Shown piece by piece: positions 23,147 through 34,765 of a stretch of 64,000 bases of DNA. The stretch comes from Lepeophtheirus salmonis (taxonomy: Eukaryota > Arthropoda > Copepoda > Siphonostomatoida > Caligidae), in contig NC_052134.2 in the NCBI RefSeq assembly GCF_016086655.4, positions 35,773,971 to 35,837,970 of the forward strand, written 5' to 3'. The notes beneath the pieces were generated by a model. The model was given only the letters and a program-made list of their open reading frames with translations, was not told the origin of the DNA and searched no databases. Within the stretch, counting starts at the first letter, position 1, and the number at the start of each line of letters is the position of its first letter. The position numbers were made by a program, and so were the translations under genes.

Positions 23147-23989
23147 TTGGATATGCAACTACCTACAGACGTCTGAGAGGCAATATGGGACATATTGCCT
23201 TTACATAAAGTAATCACATATATGCGTCTAATATATAGGTATATTTATCAAATTAGGTGTACATTTTTTATAACCATATAGCTTGAGAATTGGATCGATT
23301 TAAAAAGTGTTTGTAAAGAATCGTATAAAAAATATATTTTCACTTTTTAAAAACAATATTGATTTATATATTATATGATTGTACTATATTTTTTTGTTTC
23401 TCTCTAACAAGCAATCATGCTTCTAGACATTTCAACAAACAAAAGTCATGTTGGTTTTTTTTAATGTATTAGTGTTGGTTTCGAATATTACTCGAACTCG
23501 AAAAAAAACGACTTTACTAGGTTCGATTGTTTACTAATAAAAATTACTCGAACTACCCCCAAAAAAAATTTCCCAGATTCGACTTCACTGGAACTAAATA
23601 TCTATGGAGATTTAAAACCCCCAAATATCAGACTCACTCCTCGTGAAATGTATAAAATACAAGTTATTCATGCCAATCCTTATGTCGAAGTTACGGATCC
23701 AATTTGCTGACTACCCCGGCTTATACTCGTACATAAGTTGTCTACAGACAATTTGTGTTGGACACTTGCATTTATATCTTGTCAATTTACTAATCCAAAC
23801 ATTCAATCATGTAAAGATTATTCAAATTTTGAGGATCACTCAAAAGGATAGCAAAAAAAAACTAGGTACGCTTATTTCTTATTAAAAGAATTTCTTTGGT
23901 ACAGTCCAGTCTTTTTTTTTTTAATGCGCAACAGAATATAATTAATTTATAAAGTACACACACAATCTATGACGCCACTAATGATCGAT
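23147..23989. other. AT-rich stretch with a solo TAGTGTTGG end
   Basis: At 23470 TAGTGTTGGTTTCGAATATT, then ACTCGAAC repeated, resembles the reverse complement of 32530-32573 (TAGTGTTGGATTAAAATACT, ACTCGAAC). This marks a second TAGTGTTG subfamily. The 80-codon frame at 23643-23885 is unrecognised. Confidence 0.4.
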
Positions 23990-24222
23990 TTTTTTATAAA
24001 TGTTCCTTTTATTGGTCGGATATAGTTCTATTGATTAATTATTTGTTAACACTATGTATAGTATTAAAATTACTCTATCTGACCTAAGAATTATTTTTGA
24101 ACTGATTATAAATAATTTATACGATTTCCTTCTTTAGGAGCGACTAAGTATCGAACCTACGAATATTGAGTCTAAGCAAATTATTTTACTGAGTGTGTTG
24201 TCCATTGAGCTAAGTCGATCAA
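23990..24222 (-). mobile_element. tRNA-derived SINE, full-length minus-strand copy
   Basis: On the minus strand CTTAGCTCAATGGACAACAC contains a near-consensus A box (TAGCTCAATGG), and GTAGGTTCGATACTTAGTCG contains a B box (GGTTCGATAC), about 50 bases apart. ATCGACT before the A box and AGTCGCT after the B box pair at six of seven positions, like an acceptor stem. The A-to-B spacing is long for an ordinary tRNA. Downstream, CTAAAGAAGGAAAT, GGTCAGATAGAGTAATTTTA and CCAATAAAAGGAACAT match the body and tail of the 59.4-kb SINE. This is the copy with the clearest Pol III promoter. Confidence 0.75.
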
Positions 24223-25532
24223 TCATTTTTTTAAGAAACAAAAGTGGGACTGAACTTTACTGGACATAAATAGATTTTTGACTGTCATAACACTCGAAAA
24301 AAACTGCATTTTATATTATGTGGAAATTCTAAGAAAAAAAAAATCAAAGAACCTCAAAAATTGATATATTCTCTTAACTCAACTTAGTGTCATAACAAGA
24401 ACTTTTCTTTTGCGGGAAGTTTTGTTGGACTTTTTGACAAATCATTGTCAATTTTGTTAAAATGTTTTAATAATAGCTTAATTTGACAAATAAAATGTTA
24501 GAAAAGACAAATTTGTCATTGATATATTTTTTTTAAATGATATTCGACAAAAACTTTGACTTTTTGGCAAGTTGGACAACAAGATTTTAGTCAAGAGGGG
24601 TAGTTATTTTCCTAATACATTTAGGAAAATTTAAATGCAATTTTCGACACATCCAAAGGTTTAATAAGAAAAATTTGTTGATAAAGATTGACGATATTTT
24701 GTATTGGAATTCAAATGGTATTAAATTTTGAGAAGAATCATTCTAGCTTGCTTTTGTATATAATTTTTAAAAGATCCTATAAAAATTGTTTGACATATAA
24801 TTGAATTTGTTTTTAATATAAATATACAAAATAACTTTGATGTGGGGTAGAAACAAACTTAGCAACAAATTGTTGAAAAGGATATTAATTACTTTGAATG
24901 GCATATAAAGAATTTGTTACCGATGAATAAAACAGCATGTATGTATCTCTGTGTCATATTTTTGGGAGCATGCTTGATGCAAGTATAAGTTTTTTGGTGA
25001 AATATAAGTTAGACACATTAATTATTACTTATTTTTTTTGAAAAATAATTTTACTTTCTTTATATATTGCAAAGCTTAAAAAAATCAAAAATACAATTGC
25101 ATTTATGAGTAAAATTGACATTTGTAGTCGTGTTAAGAAACAATAATTAGTTTCTAAATTACACTTTTAAATACTAAAATAAATTATTTTGAAATCAAAA
25201 TATATAGAACAAAGGCGTTGTTGAACTATGAGTTCATTTTAAAGAAGGAATTTGCATTTTTTTTTTCGCTGTTTATGTCTTTATTATCTTTTCGTTTTTG
25301 ACACTGAACTGAATTTCTCATAAATATGTCTGTCAGCATATTTGTCGAATGTGTTGAATGATATTTTGCCACATTATTTGGCTTAAACTCACCAATGTTG
25401 TTGCTTTGTGATAAGAAATAATTATCAAATATACTCCTAGATGAGCTAATAAAGCAAATATTCTTAAATGTGTAATAAAAGATGTAGAAAATATAAACAG
25501 TCGGTATGCTAAAAAATTAACAAAAAATTATA
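24223..25532. other. AT-rich non-coding stretch
   Basis: Repeated TTTGACAA-like words around 24430-24580 give a locally repetitive texture. No gene or paired ends recognised. Confidence 0.45.
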
Positions 25533-25615
25533 TGTTAACCTTTATAATTTGAAGAATATTTAGGAGAAGAGAAGCTAAAATATCATGACGTTGAATTAGA
25601 TCAGCTGCTAGGAGT
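25533..25615 (+). repeat. Interspersed repeat family R1, partial copy
   Basis: GTTAACCTTTATAATTTGAA, GAATATTTAGGAGAAGAGAA, GCTAAAATATCATGACG and TTAGATCAGCTGC align with the first 80 bases of the copies at 54.4 and 60.5 kb; the rest is missing. Confidence 0.5.
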
Positions 25616-27384
25616 ACTTCAAAAATAAAAATTAACAATAACCACAATGGAAAATAAAAAATACTATTATTGTTACAACTATACTTTGTTGTTTGTCATA
25701 TTTTCTACAACTTTAATAACCCCCCTTTTTTTTTTTAAATGATATCTTTCAAAAATAATGCATTGAAACATTGAGTCACTGTTCTGTTTGAAGTCAAGTT
25801 GGAACAAAGGATTGATACTTTTGCTTACTCCTCCGTTTCTTTTCTAAGGTATTTATTTAGAAATAATCTACAAAATATAAAAAAAATGTTCAACTACTAT
25901 TTTGGATTACTGAGGACAAATATCCGTTTTAATGTTGGAGTAGCTTAACAACTCAAGGAACTTATTTGCATTCGGATTTGGAGTGAAGTAAATGAGAGTA
26001 AAGTAAAAAACATTTAATTGAATATACCCTCTATGAAAGCCACGTTGTGGAGTAAAGTCATATTTGCCACTCTTTTGGACAACTGGACAAGCTTTGCAAA
26101 CTTAATAGACTTTTAAGAAATGCAGTACTACTCAGAGTTAAAAGTGAGTATAACTTCAACTCCAATCCCCAACATTTATACTTAGACACCCAGTGGATAA
26201 TAGAATTAATAAAATTAAATTTGAACAAAAAAGGTACTTATTTTTTTATAAACAGCCATATGATTATTAGTAATAATATACTAAAATAGAAACTGCTTTT
26301 AATTTTTAAAGGCACTTAATACAATAGAGGAAGACATAACCACAGAGCTATTCATAAATTAAGGTAAACAAATATTTTATAAAATATGCAAATGATACAA
26401 ATTCTATTCATAGAATTATGAAGGAAAAAAACAAGGCATGTTTTAAAAAGTAAGAAAAACATATTAAAAATACATAGTTTTTGGGTTGAATTTGTTTGGT
26501 ACAATTTGCTCATTTCATGTTTCGAAAGAAATTGTACTAGGTCTAAAATTATATAAATATGGGAGGAAGAAGTGAAAAATGACTAAACTGAAAAAAAAAA
26601 AAAATTAGGAGGTAAATAATAAATATTATTTTTGCATAAATTGTTGAGGCTTTGTTAAATTATGTAGGCTCTTTTTCCTTCAAAATAATGATGCATAATT
26701 TGAATATATTTATAAATAGAAGGTGGGTATCATTCAAGATGAAAAATGAATCTCAATTGTTCCATTGACAAAATCATTACTCAAAATAAAAAAAGATTGT
26801 ATTACTATTAATGGAAAATGTCGGTCCGTAGCATTTTATTTTTTTGGTCAAATGTGAAAGAAAATCTATATAAAGGAAAATGGTCAGCAGGTCATTAGAC
26901 TTTTTATAGACTTCAAACTCGTTAAGGGAGCTAAAAATGTTGCATGGACGACGCCCTTTGAGCCCATCAGTTGTCATCATATGATATGACGACATCATAA
27001 AGCACAAATGATTCACGATATCAATATTTTTGTACCTGTTTCCCTATCAAAATTAGTATGGATAAATTTTCCCCTACGAATACAAATATAACAAAACTAT
27101 CGTTAAGGCAATTTACATGTACTCATGTTCAGAAGAATTTTATTTTGGGGGAGGAGGGATTAGGCTAGCTTATCAATTTGACACCTTTTGTTTTAATATA
27201 AGACCATTTTATTTCTTGTTTTTTTTTATTAATGACATTATTTTTCTATTTAAAAGGGGTCTAATGGAGAAATTTGACAGTCAAGTCATCGGCATTCTAA
27301 TACTTCCATGACATAATGTAACTGCAAATACTGGTTCTAATTTAGTATAAACCCATTTTAAATGAGTTAGCATCCTTTTAGCAC
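25616..27384. other. AT-rich non-coding stretch
   Basis: Short frames (for example 26777-27016 minus, 27117-27311 plus) show no domain. Homopolymer runs lie near 25728 and 26589. Nothing else is supported. Confidence 0.5.
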
Positions 27385-28885
27385 TACAGGGGTGGACAGA
27401 AATATTCGGGCAATATTTTCAAGTAAGCTTAAATAATGATAGATGGCATTTTAATACAAAATTATGACATATGAAATTCAAATTGAAAATTTGCTGTTGT
27501 ATCATTCAATATCATCAATCTTGGCGTTGATCATCAACTGTAGGTGAGACATAAAGGCTGAGAAGGTTTTTACTAGCTCTTTCTTGTTGAAGTAGGACAT
27601 ATTTCTCTTCAGGGATCTCAAGAAGCTATGGGTGTAGTATCTGAAGAGGTTACTTGACACTAATTTTTCAAAAGTGGATCCAGAATGGCAGAGATAATTA
27701 AAGAGAGAGATTATGGAGGAATAAGATAGTATAATCTATCCACACGAGTATTACAGGACTATGACATTTACAATCTTGTCAGGATTTTTATAGTCAGAAA
27801 TGCCAAGTAAGTACCTTATAACAAATCTACATAAAACGCATATTAAATAATAATAACAAGGGGGACGAAAATCCCCAGGATCACTAGTAAATAAATAAAA
27901 ATGGGGTTATTCGTTGACCTTCCTTCTCTCGTCTGATCTCAACTAAAAATCCCACGGGTAAAGATCAAGGTTGTTGGAAGGACTCATCAGCTTTGATAAC
28001 GACGTGGAACTGGCTGTCGAGGTAAAGCATGACAAGGATCTGAGTCTTGAATACACATTAACCTTATATCTGGGGGGTATGTGACTTCCAGCAATGTCAT
28101 CACAACATTCTTAAGAAGGTCCAAGTTCACTGAAGAGGTCGACTGGAAACAGTAGGCAAATATATGAGGCATGACATTCACGTTACTAGAGATCAAAATC
28201 AAGTACACCATTATATGGACATGAACTTCATTACAGGAGGAACATTACTTCTGTTCTCTGCCAGCCAGCAGTTATTCTTTGGGTTTTAGGCAGCGTCCAA
28301 GGTGAAGTTTAATTCATGACTGAATAAAATTATTATACCAGGATTTGATCTAAAAATTTGGCGGAGTTTCTTACTTCTTGGTAACCTGATTTCATTCCTC
28401 TTCGTGACAAGAATGTGGCTCCTTTCCGAGATGTAGGATTTAAAAACAAGTTCGTCCTTGATTACCCTGACTAACGTTCTTCAACTAATATATTCCTTCG
28501 AGTATAAGCAACCATTAAGGTACACAGATTTCCTTTGATGGACCTCTTGAGCCCAGCCAGGAAGTAGCCCATCCAATTTTTGAATTTTATGTGAACCACA
28601 TGAGGAATGGAAAAGCCCCCCTCCCTGCTTTCAGTCGCTTCAAGACATCATAGACAGTGCTCCAGGCACATTTTGTGACTTTAATGATTGTCTTGACATT
28701 GTTGTCTTCCTCAAACAATTCTGTGATGACTTTACATTTGTCCTCTTACTGCTTCATGGTGAAACTGAACAGATTAAAACAAAGATATTTGTCTATGGAC
28801 AATACCTTGAGACTAAGTTAGAGCTTAGCAACATACACCCACTAGATTAAAAAAAAAAGTAATTAGAGATATGCCCTCCCCTGTA
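27385..28885 (-). mobile_element. Tc1/mariner-superfamily element with both ends
   Basis: The left edge is TACAGGGGTGGACAGAAATA. The right edge read inward is TACAGGGGAGGGCATATCTC. Each begins with TA and shares TACAGGGG plus scattered later matches. The 1.5-kb interval contains one transposase pseudogene on the minus strand and little else, so this is essentially a full-length but decayed insertion. Confidence 0.8.
27502..28757 (-). pseudogene. Tc1/mariner-superfamily transposase pseudogene
   Basis: The ATG at 28757 gives MKQ, a stop, then EDKCKVITELFEEDNNVKTI and CAWSTVYDVLKRLKAG (first helix-turn-helix). After frame changes, ERLVRVIKDELVFKSYISER fits the second helix-turn-helix. NEIRLPRSKKLRQIFRSNPG then leads to ILFSHELNFTLDAA, where family members have FFSDEK.FTVD, so the first catalytic Asp is His here. 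SNVNVMPHIF and MCIQDSDPCHA follow; the latter is the second Asp motif. SNNLDLYPWDF matches SPDLNP.DF. About 150 bases of unrelated-looking sequence intervene before SLKRNMSYFNKKELVKTFSA and NAKIDDIE with stop at 27502, the normal C-terminus. The gene is dead by frameshifts, stops and loss of the first Asp. It resembles the 34.8-kb copy in the SKKL..D/IF and WLAENR/WLAKDR segments. Confidence 0.82.
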
Positions 28886-28954
28886 TATTACCCTTTTACA
28901 AATTGTTAGTTTGCTAATTTTACCTATCTATTGAATTATTATTGAATAAAAAAT

Positions 28955-29070
28955 GAGAATTATTCATAACTTAATATGAACTCATTCATATTCAAACAAT
29001 CAATACTTGGTGCCTAAAAAAATGGATAGCTGACAACAAAATACAGGTAACTTTTGTGTAAGCGAGGCAA
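28955..29070 (+). repeat. Interspersed repeat family R2, copy 4
   Basis: It carries AATTATTCATAACTTAATAT, AACAATCAATACTTGG and ATAGCTGACAACAAAATACA, then TGTGTAAGCGAGGC, in the same order as other R2 copies. The element at 27385-28885 lies just upstream and is separate. Confidence 0.5.
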
Positions 29071-29623
29071 ATTTGTGTATTTGTATTAGATTTAGACTTA
29101 GATATTTTAAATCCTTTAGTATGATCTGATCTTTATTGACTCTTAAACTTATTTTAACTCAGAATGAAAAAAATAAGAATGCAACCAAAATCAATTGGAA
29201 GTTCATTTTACCCGATTCCTCTCAATAGTCGACTATTTTCTGTTTAATTGTAGGTAAATTCATAATTTAATAGTAAGAGATTATTTAAGTTCAACGAATC
29301 AATGTTCTAAACTCTAATAAGGTTCTAAAATAGTTTTAAAGAATTCATGTCGGAAAGTGACGTGTTAAGACTCTACATTCTTAAAGCAGTAAGAAGTTGG
29401 GTTGATGACGTATAATATCATCAATCATTTATGACTAATTTGTTATCACCAAGCCATCATGTCAAGCAAGCCCAATGATAATGAATCAATCAACTATTCT
29501 TATATAATCACCTGGCATAATTAAATAGGCACATAATTTCTACAAAAGATATAAAGATTCTACAAAGTTATTAAGTTTTTATTTGAGGATTCATAATCTT
29601 TCAGACAGTGAACGAGTTAGACA
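29071..29623. other. AT-rich stretch with a partial duplicate of the next hairpin's flank
   Basis: GACTAATTTGTTATCACCAA at about 29430-29450, followed by ATGATAATGAATCAATC, resembles GACTAATTTATTATCACCAA at 29665 followed by ATGGTAATGAATAGAC. A segment of about 60-90 bases therefore appears twice. Confidence 0.4.
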
Positions 29624-29692
29624 ATATATTTTGGTGATATTAAATTAGTCCAAAAAGATTATTAGACTAATTTATTATCACCAAAATATATA
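29624..29692. repeat. Near-perfect 27-bp hairpin
   Basis: GGTGATATTAAATTAGTC pairs with GACTAATTTATTATCACC, and the flanking ATATATTTT pairs with AAAATATAT. The stem is 27 bp with one mismatch around a loop of about 14 bases. It could be the remains of a small palindromic transposon; a folded RNA precursor is possible but not indicated by context. Confidence 0.7.
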
Positions 29693-31496
29693 TTGACTTT
29701 GATGTCATTAAGTAGTACAATGGTAATGAATAGACGGAATGATATCCAACACAAAGTAATTACACTTAGTATACACTTCTTTCCAGTATTTAAGGTACAG
29801 TTGGTATATAAAGTCCACAGTTCCCTGTAGTCAGCAAAAAAAAAATGCGAAATATATTGACCATTTCAAGTAAGAAATAGTCAAAATAATAATAACTCCT
29901 TAACGGAATCATGAACTATGATCTATTTAATCCTTTGATCAAATCAGAAGGTACCATGTACACACACATATTATTAGACGTCATAATACTCTATTTTATT
30001 AATAGGACAGGGATTTTTTGGCAGTCTTACTTTTGTTAGTGGTTTAAATTTCATGATTCGAGGATGGATCATCGACACCCTTTGATTTCCATCCCAAACT
30101 TTTTTCAAATTTTTTTCTTAATCAAGATTTTGTATCGTTTCACCTGGGAGGTTATTAGGTTAATTATTCATTAAATATATATATTTTAATCATAAAAAAG
30201 TGAGGCTCTTACACTCTTTTCCTGATTCAAATATAAAATCTTAAATAAATGAAGGAGGAAAATAAATATTATCTCATGATTTTTGACGAGAAAAATATTC
30301 ATATTTTTGTGTTTCTTTTAAATATTCACTTCTACAAAACGTATTTTTTTCTACAGTTTTTCATCTTCAAACGCATACATTTTCTAAGACATCATAAATT
30401 TTATTATCATTCAGCTATATTATTTTTCTTCCTTACTTCTTATATTTAAATACATTAAAAAAATTGACAGATGACATATCATTAGGAGAAATAATAAATG
30501 GAATATTAACCATATAAGTAATAACTTCTATTATTTTACTTTATTCATAAGTAGAGTTGTATTCAAGTTATAACTATCGAGTTCGGGTGAGTTCATGAAT
30601 ATATTTTTATGTTGAATTTGGGTAAAGGTATTCTACAAAGAAAAATATTTTTATTAAATTAATAAAATTTTTGTTTGTTTCAGTCCATAATACGGGACTT
30701 AAAGTTGGTCCCAAACCCTGTTATTAGTCCTCTTAAAACGTCCCAAATTTTAAAATACCCTTTACACGGCATAATTGTTAGTAATATCATAATAAAGAAT
30801 CCCATTTTAACAGTAAAATAGCCTCAACAAAACTTTAAGTGTCTTTCAAATACGTTAATATTTTGCTATTATTTTTCATATTTGCCTATTTAAGGTTCAA
30901 TTTTGGTTGATTAAAATTATATATGACTATTAAGATGACGTTACACTATTATATAGGTATCTATAATGGCGTTAATATTATATATTTATGTTGGCTTCAT
31001 TTATCATTTTCTATGAGACGGCTTTTGCGTCCAATTCAGACGCGTTCTTAAAATTTATTATGGCATAATTTTGGGACTGATATATCTCTAAAAAATTTGA
31101 AAGTTCTGTTTTAAGTGTTATCATGTATAGAATCTAAAACAGCCCAACAAATCAATCTAAAATTCAGTAAATAGAAATATATACTAACCAAACACGTTCT
31201 TATGATATTTTTTGGAGCTCCGAGCCAATTAAGAGGCTGTTTTGGACCTAAATAAATCCCCTGTTTCCTTTTTATCTTTATATATCTTCCTCTTTCCCCT
31301 GTTATCTTCACACACTGTCTCTTTCTACATCCGTCTGTCTTTCTCTATTCTTCTCCCTTCATTCTTTGCTCCTATTCTATTCCCCTCCATACAGCTCTGC
31401 AACACAGGCACCCTTTGCCATTCCTTAGTAAAATCTAAATTCAACATTTGAGTCAGTTTGACTATCTCAATAAAGCATGAAATTAATCAAACAATA
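29693..31496. other. AT-rich non-coding stretch
   Basis: No gene recognised. The 31242-31451 frame lies in a pyrimidine-rich patch (CTTTTTATCTTTATATATCT and onward), which biases its translation. Confidence 0.5.
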
Positions 31497-32186
31497 CACA
31501 GGGTGATAATTCAAAAGTTATGAAATTTTAAAACTGTTTTCATTTTACATATTCTTGATTAAGTCCGAAGACAAGTTGTTGCACTCCTCCGTGATCACGG
31601 CCTTCAGGTAATAGACATTCGGATGAGAACACTTGTTCGTCTTGCCCTCCAAGACGCACCAAGCAGTAAAGTCCAGGAGGTTGACGTCGGGTGAAAACGA
31701 AGGCTAGAATTCTCCCAAACCGAAGGCAGCCATGTTCTCCCTGTAGAAATGCTGCACCTCCTTAGACATGTGTGCCAGGCAATCGTCTTGGGTATAAACA
31801 TAGTTGTCCGTGTTGACTTTGTCGTTGGCATAAAATAATTAGGGAGACATCTTGCTGCCGTTGGACGCCACGACGGTAAGTACCATGATTTGAGCATGAC
31901 CTGAACTCTTGATTTAGCCAAGAAGCAATGATTTCTTCAGCTCGGAACAGCGTCCTCTGTGAAGGTTTTCTTGTCGGATATCGACTTGTGTGTGGATGAG
32001 ATCGCACACCCTCTGCCACTTTGCTTGTTGTTTGGACATTTTTGACGGCACAAAAACAAAATGAACATTAAATTGTAGTTTTTGGTCAGTTCTTTCAAAT
32101 GAAGCCAAGTACAAATTTGTCAGACTTTTAGAACTGAGGCTACCTAGCTTCGAAGAGGATTCTAACTTTTGAGTCCTCATCCTGTA
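31497..32186 (-). mobile_element. Deletion derivative of a DD37D mariner-like element
   Basis: The right edge read inward is TACAGGATGAGGACTCAAAA, continuing GTTAG. The left edge is CACAGGGTGATAATTCAAAA, continuing GTTAT. The pair is strongly alike over about 25 bases. The 690-bp element contains a shortened transposase on the minus strand. Its base composition is noticeably more GC-rich than the flanks. The left TA appears to have mutated to CA. Confidence 0.85.
31545..32039 (-). pseudogene. Internally deleted DD37D transposase pseudogene
   Basis: The ATG at 32039 gives MSKQQAKWQRVCDLIHTQVD, the start of the DNA-binding domain. Soon after, the frame jumps to GHAQIMVLTVVASNGSKMSP, which belongs near the catalytic core, so roughly the middle 120-150 residues including the first Asp are deleted. 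The core continues YVYTQDDCLAHMSKEVQHFY and, across one TAG, FSPDVNLLDFTAW. Thirty-seven residues separate the Asp of TQD from the Asp of LLD, the DD37D spacing of maT-like elements. The C-terminus VLEGKTNKCSHPNVYYLKAV, then SSDLIKNM and a stop, is close to the family's usual ending but lacks the last 25 or so residues. One further stop follows KMSP. Both Asp residues are retained, but the enzyme cannot function. Confidence 0.85.
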
Positions 32187-34765
32187 TATAATTTTGGGAC
32201 AAATTGAACTTATACTGAGCCATATTTGGCACTCGGGCGTTAGTTTGGAGACCCTTGATCTACAATAGCATATAATGAAAGCTAAAAATGGAAGAGGGGC
32301 ATCTATTTTTATTTTATTTTTGTAAAACCAAACAAAGCAGAAAAAGTAAGTTGCAATTAGACTAAAAAATTACTCAATAAAAATGTGGAAACAACTTGAG
32401 ATGACATAGTTTATACGGAAATATTTTGATTTCTTTTAATCATTAGAGTTCATGTTGGATTGAGTTTTTCAAAAATATTTCAAGGACCGATTTCGAGTAA
32501 TTTTTAGAAAATTGTCAACTTTAATTATGTCGGGTTTTTTTTTAGTTCGAGTAGTATTTTAATCCAACACTATTTAAAAATATTTTTTAATTTTTGTTTT
32601 TTTGTTTTTACTCCCTTTAAGAAAATTCCAAAAGGGAACATCAAGTGGTGATAAAATAATATAAATGAGAGTGAAATCAGAAAAACTGTGTTTTTATTAT
32701 TGTTATTGATGTGGACATGAGATTTAATGTAATTTTTCTTATATATGATTTGATAATATATTATCATTCGGTAGCTTGAAAAAAAACAGTCATAAAATAC
32801 ATTGATCATTTTAAGTTATTCTTTGGTTTTTGTGTGTGTGTTTATTTTTTTTATTTTTTTGCTTTATTGATTTACGAGAGACGTTTGTTTAGGAAGGGTA
32901 TTCTTTGCCCATATCTGTATAAATAAAAGAAATTCCATCAATAGATGGATGGAACACGTAATGTGTGGTCCACATAGAGTCAATTTTTATTCTTCTTAAG
33001 CAAAAAAGTTTGTCATATTTTTAGTTCTTTCCGATTTTGTGAAACTGAAAAACGCACGTTCTCTTGACAATTAAAGTTAAATAGAAAATTAAGAGATGTA
33101 AATCAAATATTTTAGTAGGATTTTTTAAAGGGAAAGGCAAAAGTAGAGCTTGTGGAAGGGCCGTGACAGCAATCCCTTCCTCAAGATTTATACTTAGTCT
33201 GTAAATAAGTGCAATTTAGCCACACTATACGAATTTTATAATATTGCCCCCCCCTCCTCCCCTAGTATGAATGTCAAACTCTGCCTACGGGAATATGCCA
33301 CTCCTTGAAATATTAGTACCATCATTATCAGGGTACCATTGCTATAAAATCTATATTTTTAACACGAAATTATGAGTCAAGATCCTTCAAATAATTTTGG
33401 ATTGAAAATGAATATTGCACTATCCCATTTTCAGGTTAATATTTTTCTCTCCTTGGACAAAAAACTTTTCAGTTGGGAAAAGTCACAAAATGACTTTAGA
33501 AAAAAAGTTCGAGTCCTCTAAGCCGTTTTTGGCGCCGTACAGATGGTTTTTATTTATAAAAATGGTATTTTTTATTGCTCTTGTATTTTTATGCATTTGG
33601 TTAATTAGTTAAAAATCCACAATAAACCACACTTTCCTTCTTCTTCCAGGGTATTTTTGGAATTCGTATAGAGAGAGCCTGTCGCTAATCCGTATTAAAA
33701 TAGCTTCTTTTTTTTTTTGCTTTTTTCAATGATAACTTGTATGATGTATTTAAATTTCAGTCTATCAGGCTCTATGTAGTCATTAGTAATAATTATTACC
33801 TACTTTTGTACCAATATGTGTGGTAAGTCAAATAAAATTTTAATATTAAAATTTAAAAAAATAGTTAAAAATACTGTACACAAAGTTTTTTTAATAATGT
33901 AAGGGCCTAAGACGATGTTCTCAATTATTTGCAGTTTCCCAGTTTATGAAATATAGTACAACATAATGTTTCTACTTTTTGATCAACAACTATCACTTCA
34001 AATAGACCTTAAATTTTCCGAAAGTCATTTTCTGATTGTCCTCAGTATACAAGGTCTTTGTGCTGGACAAAAAAAATATTAACCCAAAAACGGGACAGTC
34101 AACTGCACAATGTGTATATTAGGCACATTTTTATGGATAACATTGAATGGGATTTTTGAGAAGCACGAGGAGAGAGCAGAAGCTGAAACTTATAATATTA
34201 CTGAATTACCCCAGTCTCTTTGCATCAGCTGCATCTTGCATGATTTTTTTGTGAGAGGGAGAAAATGAATTAATAAAGATAAGAACATTGCATATTTCAA
34301 ATAGCATTAATGCAGGGAAAATATAATAAAATTGTATTAGTAATAATATTCCATTACTCTTTTTTTTAATGCAACAAAAATAAGTGAGAATTTTTCTTTC
34401 AAAGATAGATGTAAAAACCACGAATATTAATATAAAAATCCAATCCCTTCGAATAACTCAGTTGTGTTTGAGAGCAAGACATCTTATGAGGAGAACCTTA
34501 ATACACTTTTAATCTAGGTCGGACTATTGTCACTCGGACAGAATAGAAAGACAAATTAAAACTTACATAGGTATTATTTTGAGACAGAATTGGTATTTCT
34601 TTTCTTTAAAAAAAAACATGGTTATTTCTAAAGAAAATGTATCATAAATTGCAAAAAGAAAAGCTTATCCTATATGACAATAGATTTTTCTCATTAAAAA
34701 TTATATTATTTTTTGCATAGTCAAGAAATTATTCGATTTAGAAAACGCTTATACATGAGAAAAAA
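32187..34765. other. AT-rich stretch with one weak MITE
   Basis: At about 32443-32573 the ends TAGAGTTCATGTTGGATTGA and, in reverse complement, TAGTGTTGGATTAAAATACT are related apart from a four-base difference, and an ACTCGAAC word links it to 23470. Near 34085 ACGGGACAGTC is a solo end of the 57.3-kb type. No gene recognised. Confidence 0.4.

Noticed and set aside
24134..24220. A genuine tRNA gene on the minus strand
   Set aside because: A and B boxes are good, but the spacing is too long, the T stem does not fold cleanly, and the downstream sequence is the SINE body, so it is the head of a SINE.
31604..32180. Three overlapping minus-strand frames of 85-105 codons
   Set aside because: They overlap the DD37D transposase pseudogene; apart from the piece containing the real N-terminus they are frame shadows caused by its higher GC content.
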